Of a stretch of DNA of 64,000 nucleotides, positions 26,722 to 35,797 are shown piece after piece; positions within the stretch are counted from its first letter, which is position 1, and every line of letters begins with the position of its first letter. The stretch comes from Marinobacter alexandrii (GTDB taxonomy: Bacteria; Bacteroidota; Bacteroidia; Cytophagales; Cyclobacteriaceae), in assembly GCA_039984955.1 (NCBI GenBank), contig JBDWTN010000007.1:2612501-2676500 (forward strand), given 5' to 3'. Made by a program: the position numbers and the translations under genes. The notes under the pieces were generated by a model, which was not told where the DNA came from, ran no database searches, and saw only the letters and a program-made list of their open reading frames with translations.

Positions 26722-26838
26722 TCCCTCTTTGGAGAGGGTTAGGGAGAGGAATAAATGAAAACAGCTTAGCTAGTAGCGGAGGTGAAGGAAGGGTTTTACA
26801 CTTTTATCATATCCACCCCCAACCCCCGCCAGTGGGGG
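26722..26838. repeat. Decayed inverted-repeat element
   Basis: CCCTCTTTGGAGAGGGTTAG (26723-26742) and its continuation to 26749 match, inverted and imperfectly, the G/C-rich arm at 26813-26838 (CCACCCCCAACCCCCGCCAG and following). About 63 bp lie between the arms. This resembles the mobile intergenic repeats of Bacteroidota. Confidence 0.5.
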
Positions 26839-26843
26839 AAATC

Positions 26844-27200
26844 TTAATGTGAACTCTTCAAAGCTCTCCAAGTCCACATCCCTGCGATAAACTCAATAAA
26901 GGAGAAGGCCACAAGAGCTAATGTTCCTCTCTCAAAAACATAAAGCCAAATGAAGAACACAAACTGTACGATTCGGATTTGCACAGTGAAGCCAAAAAAT
27001 GGAAGTAGATTTTCTTTGGAATTCCTAACATAATAATACCCAAGAACGGATACTACAAAACCGAGAATAACTCTCCAGATACTTTCAGAGTCAGGTATAC
27101 CAATAGCATTTAATACCCAAGAAGGAGCGATCATCAGAAATAACCCCTCAATAATCAGGTAGAACCCAAAGAACCATACAGTTTTTGCAGCTTTACTCAT
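26844..27200 (-). CDS. Small four-helix membrane protein, unknown function
   Basis: 118 residues with four hydrophobic segments: TVWFFGFYLIIEGLFLMIAP, VILGFVVSVLGYYYV, IVQFVFFIWLYVF and LALVAFSFIEFIAGMWTW. Four short helices with little else are typical of small DoxX- or DUF4345-like inner-membrane proteins, but I cannot assign a family. It is divergent from the DUF6503-like gene, with only 35 bp between the starts. Confidence 0.72.
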   Translation of the reverse strand: MSKAAKTVWFFGFYLIIEGLFLMIAPSWVLNAIGIPDSESIWRVILGFVVSVLGYYYVRNSKENLLPFFGFTVQIRIVQFVFFIWLYVFERGTLALVAFSFIEFIAGMWTWRALKSSH

Positions 27201-27235
27201 TTTTTACTCAATTACGTCTTGTAATTTATCACTCT

Positions 27236-27880
27236 ATGAAAAAGTTCTTTATTCTAATTGCCTTTTTTCCATTGCTAGTTGTTGCGCAAATAACTTCAAA
27301 AGAAGTCTTAGCAAAATCAATAAAGTATCATGATCCAAATAGAGAGTGGACAACTTTAAAAGCGATATTGACTTTTAATGAAGTAAGGCCTGAGGGACCA
27401 GAGCGATTCTCAACCTTCATCCTTGATAATGGTAAGGACTATTACAAAGTGAATAGAAATGACGAAGAAATATACGAGGTTGTCCAGGGAAAAGGGAAAG
27501 TTTTACTGGGAGATAAGGAAGTAGAAAGATCGCTGTTTATGCGCAATTACTACTTGTATCTATGGGGACTCCCAATGAAACTATTAGATGAAGGGACTGC
27601 TCTGGATGAAGAAGTTTTGAAAGAAAATATCAATGGCATTGCATGCCATGTTCTGAGAGTAGTGTATGAGAAGGATACCTGGTACTTCTTCATTGATCAG
27701 AAAACTGGAAGACTGGTCCAGTATAAATTTTATAAAGATGAGGCTGCTGGGAAGGGAGAGCTTATTGGCCTAGAAGATGAAGTTTCATTCAAAAGCTTAA
27801 GATTTCCTCAAAAAAGAAGCTGGTATACACTTCCTGAAATGAAGTATCTCGGTACAGATATCCTTACAAAAGTGGAGTAG
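27236..27880 (+). CDS. Exported DUF6503-like protein
   Basis: 214 residues from the ATG at 27236. The longer frame from 27185 would overlap the divergent gene and hide the signal peptide (about 1-18, ending LLVVAQ). The mature part begins SKEVLAKSIKYHDPNREWTT and has the beta-rich pattern of the LolA-like DUF6503 group (FILDNGKDYYKVNRNDEEIYEV, WYFFIDQKTGRLVQYKFY). The family is given from memory of such sequences and is tentative. Similar proteins are thought to bind lipids in the periplasm, and nothing here proves it. Confidence 0.75.
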   Translation: MKKFFILIAFFPLLVVAQITSKEVLAKSIKYHDPNREWTTLKAILTFNEVRPEGPERFSTFILDNGKDYYKVNRNDEEIYEVVQGKGKVLLGDKEVERSLFMRNYYLYLWGLPMKLLDEGTALDEEVLKENINGIACHVLRVVYEKDTWYFFIDQKTGRLVQYKFYKDEAAGKGELIGLEDEVSFKSLRFPQKRSWYTLPEMKYLGTDILTKVE

Positions 27881-27929
27881 ATCTCAATTACACTTTAGTT
27901 TATTTTATTGATTGAAGGTGTGGCTATTT

Positions 27930-27985
27930 TATTTACTTAACAAAAGTGAAACTTATATATTATATTCACGTTTGTTAAGTAAATA
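27930..27985. promoter_or_regulatory. 21-bp inverted repeat, probable operator of the second padR operon
   Basis: Arms at 27930-27950 (TATTTACTTAACAAAAGTGA, then A) and 27965-27985 are inverted copies with one mismatch, around a 14-bp AT-only-but-one spacer. The right arm ends 9 bp before the padR ATG at 27995. The position and symmetry fit autorepression by a dimeric PadR. Confidence 0.7.
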
Positions 27986-27994
27986 TTTTGATCC

Positions 27995-28324
27995 ATGGAA
28001 TATCAATTAGGTGAATTTGAAGAGCTCGTATTACTGACAGTGGCTGCTCAGCATGATCAGGCATATGGAGTGTCTATTCATGAATTTCTCACTGAAGAAA
28101 CCAAAAAGAAAATCAATGTCAGTGCAATTCATGTCGCACTGAAAAGATTAGAAAAAAAGGGATTTGTGGATTCACGTTTTGGTGGAATTACGGAAGAACG
28201 AGGAGGTAGGAGAAAAAAATTCTACATAGTCACGGCACTGGGCAAAAAGGTGTTGGATGCTTCGCACGATCTACGTACAAGTATCTATCAGAAAATTCCA
28301 CAGCTCCAATTCGTAAAAAATTAG
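27995..28324 (+). CDS. PadR-family transcriptional regulator (second of two)
   Basis: 109 residues. Winged-helix layout as in the first copy: LGEFEELVLLTVAAQHDQAYG, recognition region NVSAIHVALKRLEKKGFVDS, and a basic wing GGRRKKFYIVTALG. The permease gene starts one base after its stop, so it heads a four-gene operon (padR, two permeases, a serine hydrolase). Repression through the 21-bp inverted repeat at 27930-27985 is the likely control. The near-identical recognition segment suggests that the two PadR proteins may bind each other's sites. Confidence 0.94.
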   Translation: MEYQLGEFEELVLLTVAAQHDQAYGVSIHEFLTEETKKKINVSAIHVALKRLEKKGFVDSRFGGITEERGGRRKKFYIVTALGKKVLDASHDLRTSIYQKIPQLQFVKN

Positions 28325-28325
28325 A

Positions 28326-30965
28326 ATGTCGGAACTTCAACCACCAAAATGGGCACTCAGGTTTCTGAGATGGTATTGCCGAGAAGAATTTCTTGATGAG
28401 ATAGAAGGAGATCTATTCGAGTTTTTCTACTTGAGAGGCAAGACTTCTCAGAAGTCGGCCAATCTGTTTTTTGTGTGGAATGTCTTCCGATCTTTTCGAA
28501 TAATCAACTTTAAAAAAACTGGACTACTTAATAATTGGACTATGAACTTATTAAAAAACTACACTAAAATATACTTCCGTCGGTTTCGGAAGGAAACATC
28601 TCATTATCTGGTTAACATATTGGGGTTAGGGTTGGGATTTGCTATCCTGTTTTTCATCCTCATGTATGTCTATGATGAGCAGAGCATTGATCAATATCAC
28701 ACGAAAATGGATCGTGTCTATCGGTTGGTAGAAAAAAGTCAGGAAGAGGATGGGATTCACGATTATTTAAGTACATCCAATGCTGTTGCTGCAGCTTTAA
28801 AATCTGATTTCCCAGTAGTAGAAGAGACAGCACATATGACATACATGGGGTCGCAAGTATTGGTGGAAGGAGATATTAAAATTGCAGATAGAGATTGGGC
28901 GCTAGTTTCTCGGGGAATATTTGACATTTTGGATTTTCCTATTGTCAACGGTAACCCCAAGAAGGAATTTGAAGGTCCTATTGGAATCATATTGGAGAAA
29001 GAGATGGCAAAGGCTCTTTTTGGTCATTCAGATGTGGTAGGAGAAGTGCTAGATGAGTCAAGATTTGGACCAGTAGAGGTGTTGGCTGTGATGAATTCTA
29101 TGCCGGCTAATTCAACTTATCGTTTCAAAGAAATCTATATATATAACCTAGAACAGGTTGATGAAGGATTTCAAAACTTTATGAAATCATGGGATACACG
29201 ATTTATGCAAACGTGGGTCCTTTTAAAAGAGGGAGCTAATCCTGAAGATATCTATGCCAAGAAGTCTGATTTTCTTGAGAAGTACTATGATGAAGAAATT
29301 AGGAAAGAACATGATTTTTACCTTCATCCGCTGAGCGAACTTCATTTGGGATCTACTCATATAGAGAATGGCGGTCCTGGACCATTGTTGGCAATTCCTT
29401 ATAGTGACAGACAGTTTGTGTCCATGATATTGCTTATGGGCTTTTTGGTGATTTTCATTGCTGCACTCAATTATGTAAATCTCTCTTCTGTACAAGCTTT
29501 AAAAAGGACTTTAGAAGCCAGCATGCGAAAAATCAATGGAGCCAATGCCCGACAACTTGTTGGTCAATTGTTTTTTGAAACATTGTTTACAATCCTTATA
29601 GCTTACTTTTTATCAATTCTATTGATCATTGTTCTTTTTCCTTACTTTCTGCAGATAGCCAATAAGAATATTGAACTAGTGAATTTAATATCCATGGACT
29701 TCATTATTTCACAGTTGGTTGCAGTCATAGTTATATGGGTTGCTTCAGCAATGCTTCCGGCATTATACTATTCAAAGTTGAAGAGGTCACTTCTAATCTT
29801 AAAAAATGCTTTTTCTGGGAAAGGTGATACATTAAGAAAAGTGTTAGTTGGTATTCAATATTCGCTATCTCTTTTCCTGATCATAGGTTCAATGGTTATT
29901 TATCGTCAATTAAATTTTGTACAATCCAAAGACTTAGGATTTGATAAGGAGAATCTAATTGTCATGGACATTAATTCAGGAACTACCAGAAATAGCTTTA
30001 AAGGAATAATTGAAGGCATAAAGCAAAATCCGAACGTGATTAATGCAACCACTTCATCTCGAGTTCCAGGTGAATGGAAAAATATTCCTCAAGTATTTAT
30101 TGGAGAAAACTTAGCCGAAAGTGAACTTGAAGCAAGCTTTTATGGGATCGAGAAAAACTGGCTTGATACCTATGGTGTGAAGCTCATTGAAGGACAAAAT
30201 TTTACAGGGTCAGATGATACGGATAGTTTGTACGTGCTGGTGAACGAGCGGGCTGTTGAGATGCTGGGCTTTGATGAGGCAATTGGAAAAAGTATTTGGG
30301 TAATAGAAGGAAATGAGGGTGATTCAGCCAGATTGAAAATTGCTGGAGTGGTGGAGAACTTTCACTTCGAGTCACTCTATGAAACTATAGGTCCTGTTGT
30401 ATTAGGAAGTTGGAATAATCATGTGATGGGTATCGACTATTTCACCATCCGATATAGTCAGAATCCACGTGAAACGGTTAGTCATATTGAAACAGTCAAT
30501 GATAAATTTGATCCTGAGACTCCAGCGGAGATAAATTTCTTAGATCAGCAATGGAATCGATTTTATCAGGCAGAGGAAAGTCGAGCAACTATCATTTTAA
30601 TAGCGTCGATTGTATCGATCATCATTTCAGCCTTTGGATTGTTTGGGTTGATCAACTTCACTGTAGAGCGAAAGACCAAAGAGATAGGTATTAGAAAAGT
30701 GATGGGAGCAACTATTCCCAATATTCTTAACCTGGTGTTGAAAGACTATTTAGTATTGTTACTTATTGCTTTGGTGGTTTCTGTACCCGTTTCATGGTGG
30801 TTATTTGAGGATTGGCTTTCTGATTTTGCCTACAGGATAAATCTAAGCGTTGATCTTTTTCTCATAGCTTTTGGAACAGTTTTAATGATTTCTTGTGCTA
30901 CTGTATTAAGTAGGATTTTCAAAATTGCTAAATCAAACCCTGTCACAGCCATTCGTTACGAATAA
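28326..30965 (+). CDS. FtsX/MacB-type ABC permease with prefix domain (second of three)
   Basis: 879 residues. The soluble prefix (about 1-80; PPKWALRFLRWYCREEFLDE, IEGDLFEFFYLR) closely matches that of the next gene. A duplicated MacB-PCD/FtsX architecture follows, with helices at about 100, 365-480, 505 and from 765. ASMRKINGANARQLV and KEIGIRKVMGATIPNIL are the ATPase-coupling motifs. In the first, the usual Glu-Val-Gly-Leu/Val before Arg-Lys has become LEASM, so that contact may be altered. Its TAA shares a base with the next gene's ATG. Confidence 0.92.
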   Translation: MSELQPPKWALRFLRWYCREEFLDEIEGDLFEFFYLRGKTSQKSANLFFVWNVFRSFRIINFKKTGLLNNWTMNLLKNYTKIYFRRFRKETSHYLVNILGLGLGFAILFFILMYVYDEQSIDQYHTKMDRVYRLVEKSQEEDGIHDYLSTSNAVAAALKSDFPVVEETAHMTYMGSQVLVEGDIKIADRDWALVSRGIFDILDFPIVNGNPKKEFEGPIGIILEKEMAKALFGHSDVVGEVLDESRFGPVEVLAVMNSMPANSTYRFKEIYIYNLEQVDEGFQNFMKSWDTRFMQTWVLLKEGANPEDIYAKKSDFLEKYYDEEIRKEHDFYLHPLSELHLGSTHIENGGPGPLLAIPYSDRQFVSMILLMGFLVIFIAALNYVNLSSVQALKRTLEASMRKINGANARQLVGQLFFETLFTILIAYFLSILLIIVLFPYFLQIANKNIELVNLISMDFIISQLVAVIVIWVASAMLPALYYSKLKRSLLILKNAFSGKGDTLRKVLVGIQYSLSLFLIIGSMVIYRQLNFVQSKDLGFDKENLIVMDINSGTTRNSFKGIIEGIKQNPNVINATTSSRVPGEWKNIPQVFIGENLAESELEASFYGIEKNWLDTYGVKLIEGQNFTGSDDTDSLYVLVNERAVEMLGFDEAIGKSIWVIEGNEGDSARLKIAGVVENFHFESLYETIGPVVLGSWNNHVMGIDYFTIRYSQNPRETVSHIETVNDKFDPETPAEINFLDQQWNRFYQAEESRATIILIASIVSIIISAFGLFGLINFTVERKTKEIGIRKVMGATIPNILNLVLKDYLVLLLIALVVSVPVSWWLFEDWLSDFAYRINLSVDLFLIAFGTVLMISCATVLSRIFKIAKSNPVTAIRYE

Positions 30966-33592
30966 TGGCTGCTAAACCACCAAAGTGGCCTTTGAAATTC
31001 TTGCGATGGTTTTGTAAGAAAGAGTACCTGGATGAAATCGAAGGAGACATTCTTGAACTTTATCATGCAAGAGCTAAACAATCCAGAAGAATAGCAAATG
31101 CTTTCCTTTTCTGGAATGTCTTGAGGTCGTTGAGGTGGGAAAACGTAAAGCATAGTCAGATGATCAAATTCGGATTAATTGGAAACTATTTCAAGGTGGG
31201 TTTCAGAGCACTATTAAAAGATCGTCAGTTTACTGCTATCAACCTTTTTGGTCTTTCATTAGGACTTTCAGTTTTTCTCACAATTGTGTTATTGGTAAGG
31301 CACGAGCTCAGCTTTGATCAATTTCACTCCAAGGCAGATAGGATATATCAGGTTATTCAAGAGTTTGAAAATGCAGATGGAGTAGATCCGGAAATTTGGA
31401 CTTCCTGGCAGCTATCGAATGCCCTCAGAACGGATTTGGACATTGTAGAAAATGCCGTCACCATCCATGCAGCTTCCTCTACCTGGGTAGAGACCGGAGG
31501 CAAACAATTCTTTGAAGAAGATGGGATAGTGGCGGGACCACAATTCTTTGAAATTTTTGATTTTGAGCTGAAAGATGGCAACACAACTAATGTTCTTAGC
31601 AGAAAGCGATCAATTGTTTTAACTGAATCTCTGGCTAAGAAATATTTTGAGTTGGAAACCCCAATAGGGAAAGAAGTTGAGTTAGAATTTTATGGGAGGT
31701 TTACTGTGACAGGAGTACTAAAAGACATTCCTGCCAATTCATACATTCAATTCAATTTCATCATTACTCAAGATTATGATGTGTTTCTACAGAATGTATC
31801 CGAGAATTTTAGAAGGTCGTTTTATGCATGGACTGGTGACCCGGTGGCTACTTATGCCCTTTTGAAAGACCCGAAGTACAAAGAATTGTTCGAAGCTAAA
31901 GCGGAAACTATGCTTGCGAAGTACCTTGATGAAGAATACATGAATCGACACTATTTACTAGGATTGCTCGACCTTCATTTTAATTCCCACGGCATTGATG
32001 GAAGAGTCAATGACTATGTCAAAGGAGATTTTTCTAAAATCCAATTTTTGATCATTGTAGGTTCAATCATTCTACTAATGGCCTGCTTTAACTATATAAG
32101 CATATCTACTGCGCGCTATATCAAACGAACGAGGGAAGTGGGTGTGAGAAAAGCGATGGGTGCACATAGCAAACAGGTTGCAGCTCAATTTTTGATTGAG
32201 TCTTTTTTGATGGTGTTATTTTCTTTCATGCTAGGTATGGCCTTTGCCAATTTTCTACTTCCATATTTCAATATACTTACTGGAATAGAACTTGATCTAA
32301 GCACTACGTTTGTAATCGAATCACTTCCCTATTTCATTGTCACAGTCATACTGGTTACACTCTTTGCCGGCTTCTACCCAGCTTTTCATTTAAGTAGATA
32401 TTCAGTCGTTAATGTACTTAAGAATATGACTATTTCTGTTTCAGGAAATAATACCCTTCGCAAGTCCCTTGTGATTATTCAATACTTGTTTGTTGTGATG
32501 ATTTTGGCAGGGTTGACCATAGTCAATCAGCAATACACTTTCATGAATAGTAAGTCTCTGGGCTTCAACACGGAGCAATTGGTCGTTGTAGAAATCAATA
32601 GTGCCCCAGTACGAAATAACTACTCAAAAATTAAAGATGAGCTTCTTAAAATTCCAGATGTTCAAAAAGTTGCTGGTCTTACCAGGATGATAAGTGGGTA
32701 TAGATCAGGAACCGCAGTAGAGGTGAACGCATTGGGCAATCCGAAAGGGAAAATTGCAATGAAATACTACGGAATGGATCAAGATGGTATTTCTACACTG
32801 GAACTTTCATTGGTTGCAGGTCAAGGTTTTTCCGGAATGAAAGGACAGGATAGTATTTCTGTTTTAATTAATGAAACAGCTGCAAAAATGTATGGAGGGA
32901 ATGGTGCTGTTGGACAGTTGATAAAGATTCAAGAAACAGGAGGCGATGAATTGCAAGCACGTATCATTGGAGTCATAAGTGACTTCCATTATAGATCACT
33001 TCGAAAAACGATTGGCCCGGTGGTGATTGGACACTATCACAATCCATTTGTAAGTCTAGATGATATTGTGATTCAATTAAGTGGTTTTAATACAATCTCA
33101 ACACTGGAGAAAATTGAAACTATTCATAATTCTTTCGATACGAATAAAGTGATGACATGGGAATTTATGGACGATATGGTACAGCGGGAATATGAAAAGG
33201 AAGCGATTTTTAGAAACGTATTTGTTAGTGCTTCTATTGTATCATTTTTTATTGCTGTAATTGGTATGATTGGATTATCCTCATATAATGTAGTAGCAAG
33301 AAGAAAAGAAATCGCCATCCGCAAAATTATGGGGGCAGGATTTCTAGACTTAATTCACCAACATACACGCGAGTTTGTCAAATTTTTATTGATAGCATCA
33401 GCAGTATCGGTACCACTATGTTGGTGGCTTGCTTCACAGTGGCTGATCGGGTTCGAATACCGGGTGAGTATTTCCCCGTTGATCTTCTTGGCCGTTATCT
33501 TGTTCGTACTGGCTATTACATGCCTGGTGATCCTTACAGTAAGCAACAAAACGATTAAATCAAATCCAGTTAATTCTATTAGATATGAGTAA
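30965..33592 (+). CDS. FtsX/MacB-type ABC permease with prefix domain (third of three)
   Basis: 875 residues. The prefix PPKWPLKFLRWFCKKEYLDE and IEGDILELYHAR is followed by the same duplicated FtsX layout: first helix at about 90-112 (FTAINLFGLSLGLSVFLTIV), coupling motifs REVGVRKAMGAHSKQV and KEIAIRKIMGAGFLDL, both of standard form. It overlaps the upstream permease by one base and the downstream hydrolase by 8 bp. The two permeases are diverged paralogues and may form a heterodimer. The ATPase they need is not encoded in this window. Confidence 0.92.
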   Translation: MAAKPPKWPLKFLRWFCKKEYLDEIEGDILELYHARAKQSRRIANAFLFWNVLRSLRWENVKHSQMIKFGLIGNYFKVGFRALLKDRQFTAINLFGLSLGLSVFLTIVLLVRHELSFDQFHSKADRIYQVIQEFENADGVDPEIWTSWQLSNALRTDLDIVENAVTIHAASSTWVETGGKQFFEEDGIVAGPQFFEIFDFELKDGNTTNVLSRKRSIVLTESLAKKYFELETPIGKEVELEFYGRFTVTGVLKDIPANSYIQFNFIITQDYDVFLQNVSENFRRSFYAWTGDPVATYALLKDPKYKELFEAKAETMLAKYLDEEYMNRHYLLGLLDLHFNSHGIDGRVNDYVKGDFSKIQFLIIVGSIILLMACFNYISISTARYIKRTREVGVRKAMGAHSKQVAAQFLIESFLMVLFSFMLGMAFANFLLPYFNILTGIELDLSTTFVIESLPYFIVTVILVTLFAGFYPAFHLSRYSVVNVLKNMTISVSGNNTLRKSLVIIQYLFVVMILAGLTIVNQQYTFMNSKSLGFNTEQLVVVEINSAPVRNNYSKIKDELLKIPDVQKVAGLTRMISGYRSGTAVEVNALGNPKGKIAMKYYGMDQDGISTLELSLVAGQGFSGMKGQDSISVLINETAAKMYGGNGAVGQLIKIQETGGDELQARIIGVISDFHYRSLRKTIGPVVIGHYHNPFVSLDDIVIQLSGFNTISTLEKIETIHNSFDTNKVMTWEFMDDMVQREYEKEAIFRNVFVSASIVSFFIAVIGMIGLSSYNVVARRKEIAIRKIMGAGFLDLIHQHTREFVKFLLIASAVSVPLCWWLASQWLIGFEYRVSISPLIFLAVILFVLAITCLVILTVSNKTIKSNPVNSIRYE

Positions 33593-35054
33593 TGAAGAGA
33601 GAATGCAATGTAAATTTTCGCCACTCATCTACCTGATCTCACTTTTAGTTGTATGCCCTTGTATTGGACAAAAAAGATCAAAGGACAATGCTGTTTTATC
33701 TGAAATAGAAAATGGACTAACAATCACAGCTACACTTAATGGAATAAATGGTAACTATTCTATTCAAGATAGAATGGAATATTATGGTGTTCCGGGCGTA
33801 AGTATATCCGTAATGAATGGTGATAAAATCGATCTGAAAGCTAGCTATGGAGTATCCAGAAAAAAGGATGAAAAAGGCATTGACTCGAATACCCTTTTCC
33901 AGGCAGCCTCTATTGGTAAGCCAATCACAAGTTTTGCCATTTTCAGACTGGTTCAAAGTGGATTATTATCTCTGGATACTGACGTAAACGATTATTTAAA
34001 AGGATGGCAAATTGACTATTCTAATTACAGTGATACAGCAAAAGTCACCTTAAGGCAGATTATATCTCATACTTCAGGATTGTCACGAGGGAGTGTCGCA
34101 TACTATTCGATTGGTGAGGAAATACCTGATAATGAAATAGACATGTTAGATGCCAACCCGCCCGCAAAGCTTGAGCCAGTTAAATTAGAGTTTGAGCCAG
34201 GAACAGATTGGTCTTATTCCGGAGGAGGTTATACCGTGCTTCAAAAAATTATTCAGGATGTATTAAATGTTGGCTTTGAGAAAGCAATGGACTCTTTGGT
34301 ATTCAAGCCATTAGAGATGCATAGAAGCTTTTTTGATCCATCATTTAGCGACACAAGCACAAATGTTGCATTGGGTTATAATTACGATGGCACTCTGGTT
34401 GAAAGTGGCTGGATGATACTGACGGATCTTGCTGCTGGTGGACTTTGGACAACTCCGAATGATATTCTGAAATTTGTTTCCGCTTTCTCAACATCCCTTA
34501 AGGGAGAAGCTGTTGGTTTTCTCACGAAGGAACTCGCTGATGAAATGCTTGACCTTGGACTTTTTGTTGATGATAAAGGAACTCCAACCATATTTTCATT
34601 CAGGGGTACGAATAAGGGCTATAGAAGTGAGTTTATAGGCTTTATAGAAAACGGAAGAGCCAACGGAGCTGTAGTGATGACTAATTCTTATAATAGTCGT
34701 TATTTGATTCAAGAAATTCTAAGAAGTATCTCAAATCATTATAAATGGCGATATCCTTTTGCTAAAGAACCTAAAGAGTATAGTGTTGTAAGCTTAGATG
34801 ATAAGAAACTTTTTCAATTTAAGGGGAGGTACAAGTCTGAGAGTAGAGATTATGTGATAGAATTAACATCTAGAGATAGTTTGTTGATGGTAAGCAGAGA
34901 GTGGAATGGACGTTTCACTTATATGAATCCAACATCTGATAGTTCTTTTGTCGACCCTACAACTCTTCAAGAATTCGCATTTTTGAGAAACTCATCAAAT
35001 GAATTTACGAGACTGATTATTAACGGAAAATCAACATACATCAAAATAAAATGA
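33585..35054 (+). CDS. Serine hydrolase, beta-lactamase class C/PBP4* fold
   Basis: 489 residues. A signal sequence (hydrophobic about 12-28, ending VCPCIGQ) is followed by a beta-lactamase-like domain with S109-I-G-K112 (ASIGKPIT), Y211-S-G and the HTSG element near 162. The third motif (usually KTG or HxG) is not obvious. A C-terminal domain of about 90 residues (from 400; LFQFKGRYKSESRDYVIELT) is the beta-barrel extension of this group. Esterase or D-amino-peptide hydrolysis outside the cytoplasm is likely. It starts within the end of the permease gene, so it belongs to the PadR operon. An ATG at 33603 is an alternative start. The TGA falls at the edge of a repeat element. Confidence 0.88.
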   Translation: MSNEERMQCKFSPLIYLISLLVVCPCIGQKRSKDNAVLSEIENGLTITATLNGINGNYSIQDRMEYYGVPGVSISVMNGDKIDLKASYGVSRKKDEKGIDSNTLFQAASIGKPITSFAIFRLVQSGLLSLDTDVNDYLKGWQIDYSNYSDTAKVTLRQIISHTSGLSRGSVAYYSIGEEIPDNEIDMLDANPPAKLEPVKLEFEPGTDWSYSGGGYTVLQKIIQDVLNVGFEKAMDSLVFKPLEMHRSFFDPSFSDTSTNVALGYNYDGTLVESGWMILTDLAAGGLWTTPNDILKFVSAFSTSLKGEAVGFLTKELADEMLDLGLFVDDKGTPTIFSFRGTNKGYRSEFIGFIENGRANGAVVMTNSYNSRYLIQEILRSISNHYKWRYPFAKEPKEYSVVSLDDKKLFQFKGRYKSESRDYVIELTSRDSLLMVSREWNGRFTYMNPTSDSSFVDPTTLQEFAFLRNSSNEFTRLIINGKSTYIKIK

Positions 35055-35183
35055 GACTGTCTCAAAAGCCGTCATCGCGAGGAATCGAAGCGATCTCATG
35101 ATAGAAAAAATGCCTTGAAATCATTTGAGATAGCTTCACTTGTTCGCTATGACGTTTAATTTGACTTTTGAAAACAGCCTCAT
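35051..35183. repeat. Nested palindromic (MITE/REP-like) element, copy 2
   Basis: Outer arms ATGAGACTGTCTCAAAAG (35051-35068) and CTTTTGAAAACAGCCTCAT (35165-35183) are imperfect inverted copies. Inside, CGTCATCGCGAGGAATCGAA and CGATCTCA (35070-35098) pair with TGAGATAGCTTC and GCTATGACG (35125-35154). The inner part is the same family as the repeat at 18746-18825. The element fills the whole gap between two convergent genes and supplies the hydrolase's TGA. Confidence 0.75.
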
Positions 35184-35187
35184 ATTC

Positions 35188-35550
35188 TTACCCTGGAGCA
35201 TTATAATAGAATCGCTCGTGAACAATCAAATCCCCATCCCATTTTTTCACAGAAACTTCCTCGACTTTCATCCGGTTTCCATTCTTAAATGAAACATCTA
35301 CCCATGACTCGGTCATAGTATACCCTGTTTCTTCGTTGGCAGACATAGCTCCGATACCACCTCCATGCATTTCAGCTATCATATCCAGCCATTCTTCATT
35401 CCTTTTTCTGTTTGTTGCTTTGCCTTTGTATTCTATACCATCTCCCTCTATCATCACCACATTTTCATGGTAAAATTTGTCAAATGCTTCGAGCATTTGT
35501 CCTTGGCTGACCATAGATTGCAATTCTTGTTCTTTTTCTAGTAAGTTCAT
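35188..35550 (-). CDS. SnoaL/NTF2-like protein
   Basis: 120 residues, no signal peptide. The layout is that of a single NTF2-like cone: a helix pair (LQSMVSQGQMLEAFDKFYHE), VVMIEGDGIEYKGKA, a third helix (RNEEWLDMIAEM), then four strands (ESWVDVSFKNGNRMKVEEVS, VKKWDGDLIVHERFYYN). Members bind small hydrophobic ligands or catalyse isomerisations. No substrate is deducible. It is isolated between a repeat element and the rpoD promoter region. Confidence 0.82.
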   Translation of the reverse strand: MNLLEKEQELQSMVSQGQMLEAFDKFYHENVVMIEGDGIEYKGKATNRKRNEEWLDMIAEMHGGGIGAMSANEETGYTMTESWVDVSFKNGNRMKVEEVSVKKWDGDLIVHERFYYNAPG

Positions 35551-35717
35551 TTTGTATTGTGTTTTAGGGTTTAATTAGTGTTTGAACGATTACACTCAAA
35601 GTGAATGGACAATGCCTCTTTCCTAAATCAGAATATTAATTTTCTGAAATTGTAAAGAAAATCGAAACTTACTGGGGCAATTTTTGGTTGATTTATCGTA
35701 TATAATAAGATAATCTA

Positions 35718-35749
35718 TTGCAAATACAGCGGCGAAAAGCCTATCTTTG
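35718..35749 (+). promoter_or_regulatory. Promoter of rpoD
   Basis: TTG (35718-35720), 21 bases, TATCTTTG (35742-35749) fit the Bacteroidota consensus. The +1 would be about 35753, leaving a 45-nt leader. Confidence 0.72.
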
Positions 35750-35797
35750 CAGATTGCTTTTGTAGACCCATAACAAACTAGTATTTAAAAAGAACAT

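Noticed and set aside
27930-27985. Reading the inverted repeat as a terminator
   Set aside because: No T-run follows, it ends 9 bp before a start codon, and no gene end lies just upstream (the preceding stop is about 50 bp away with no link).
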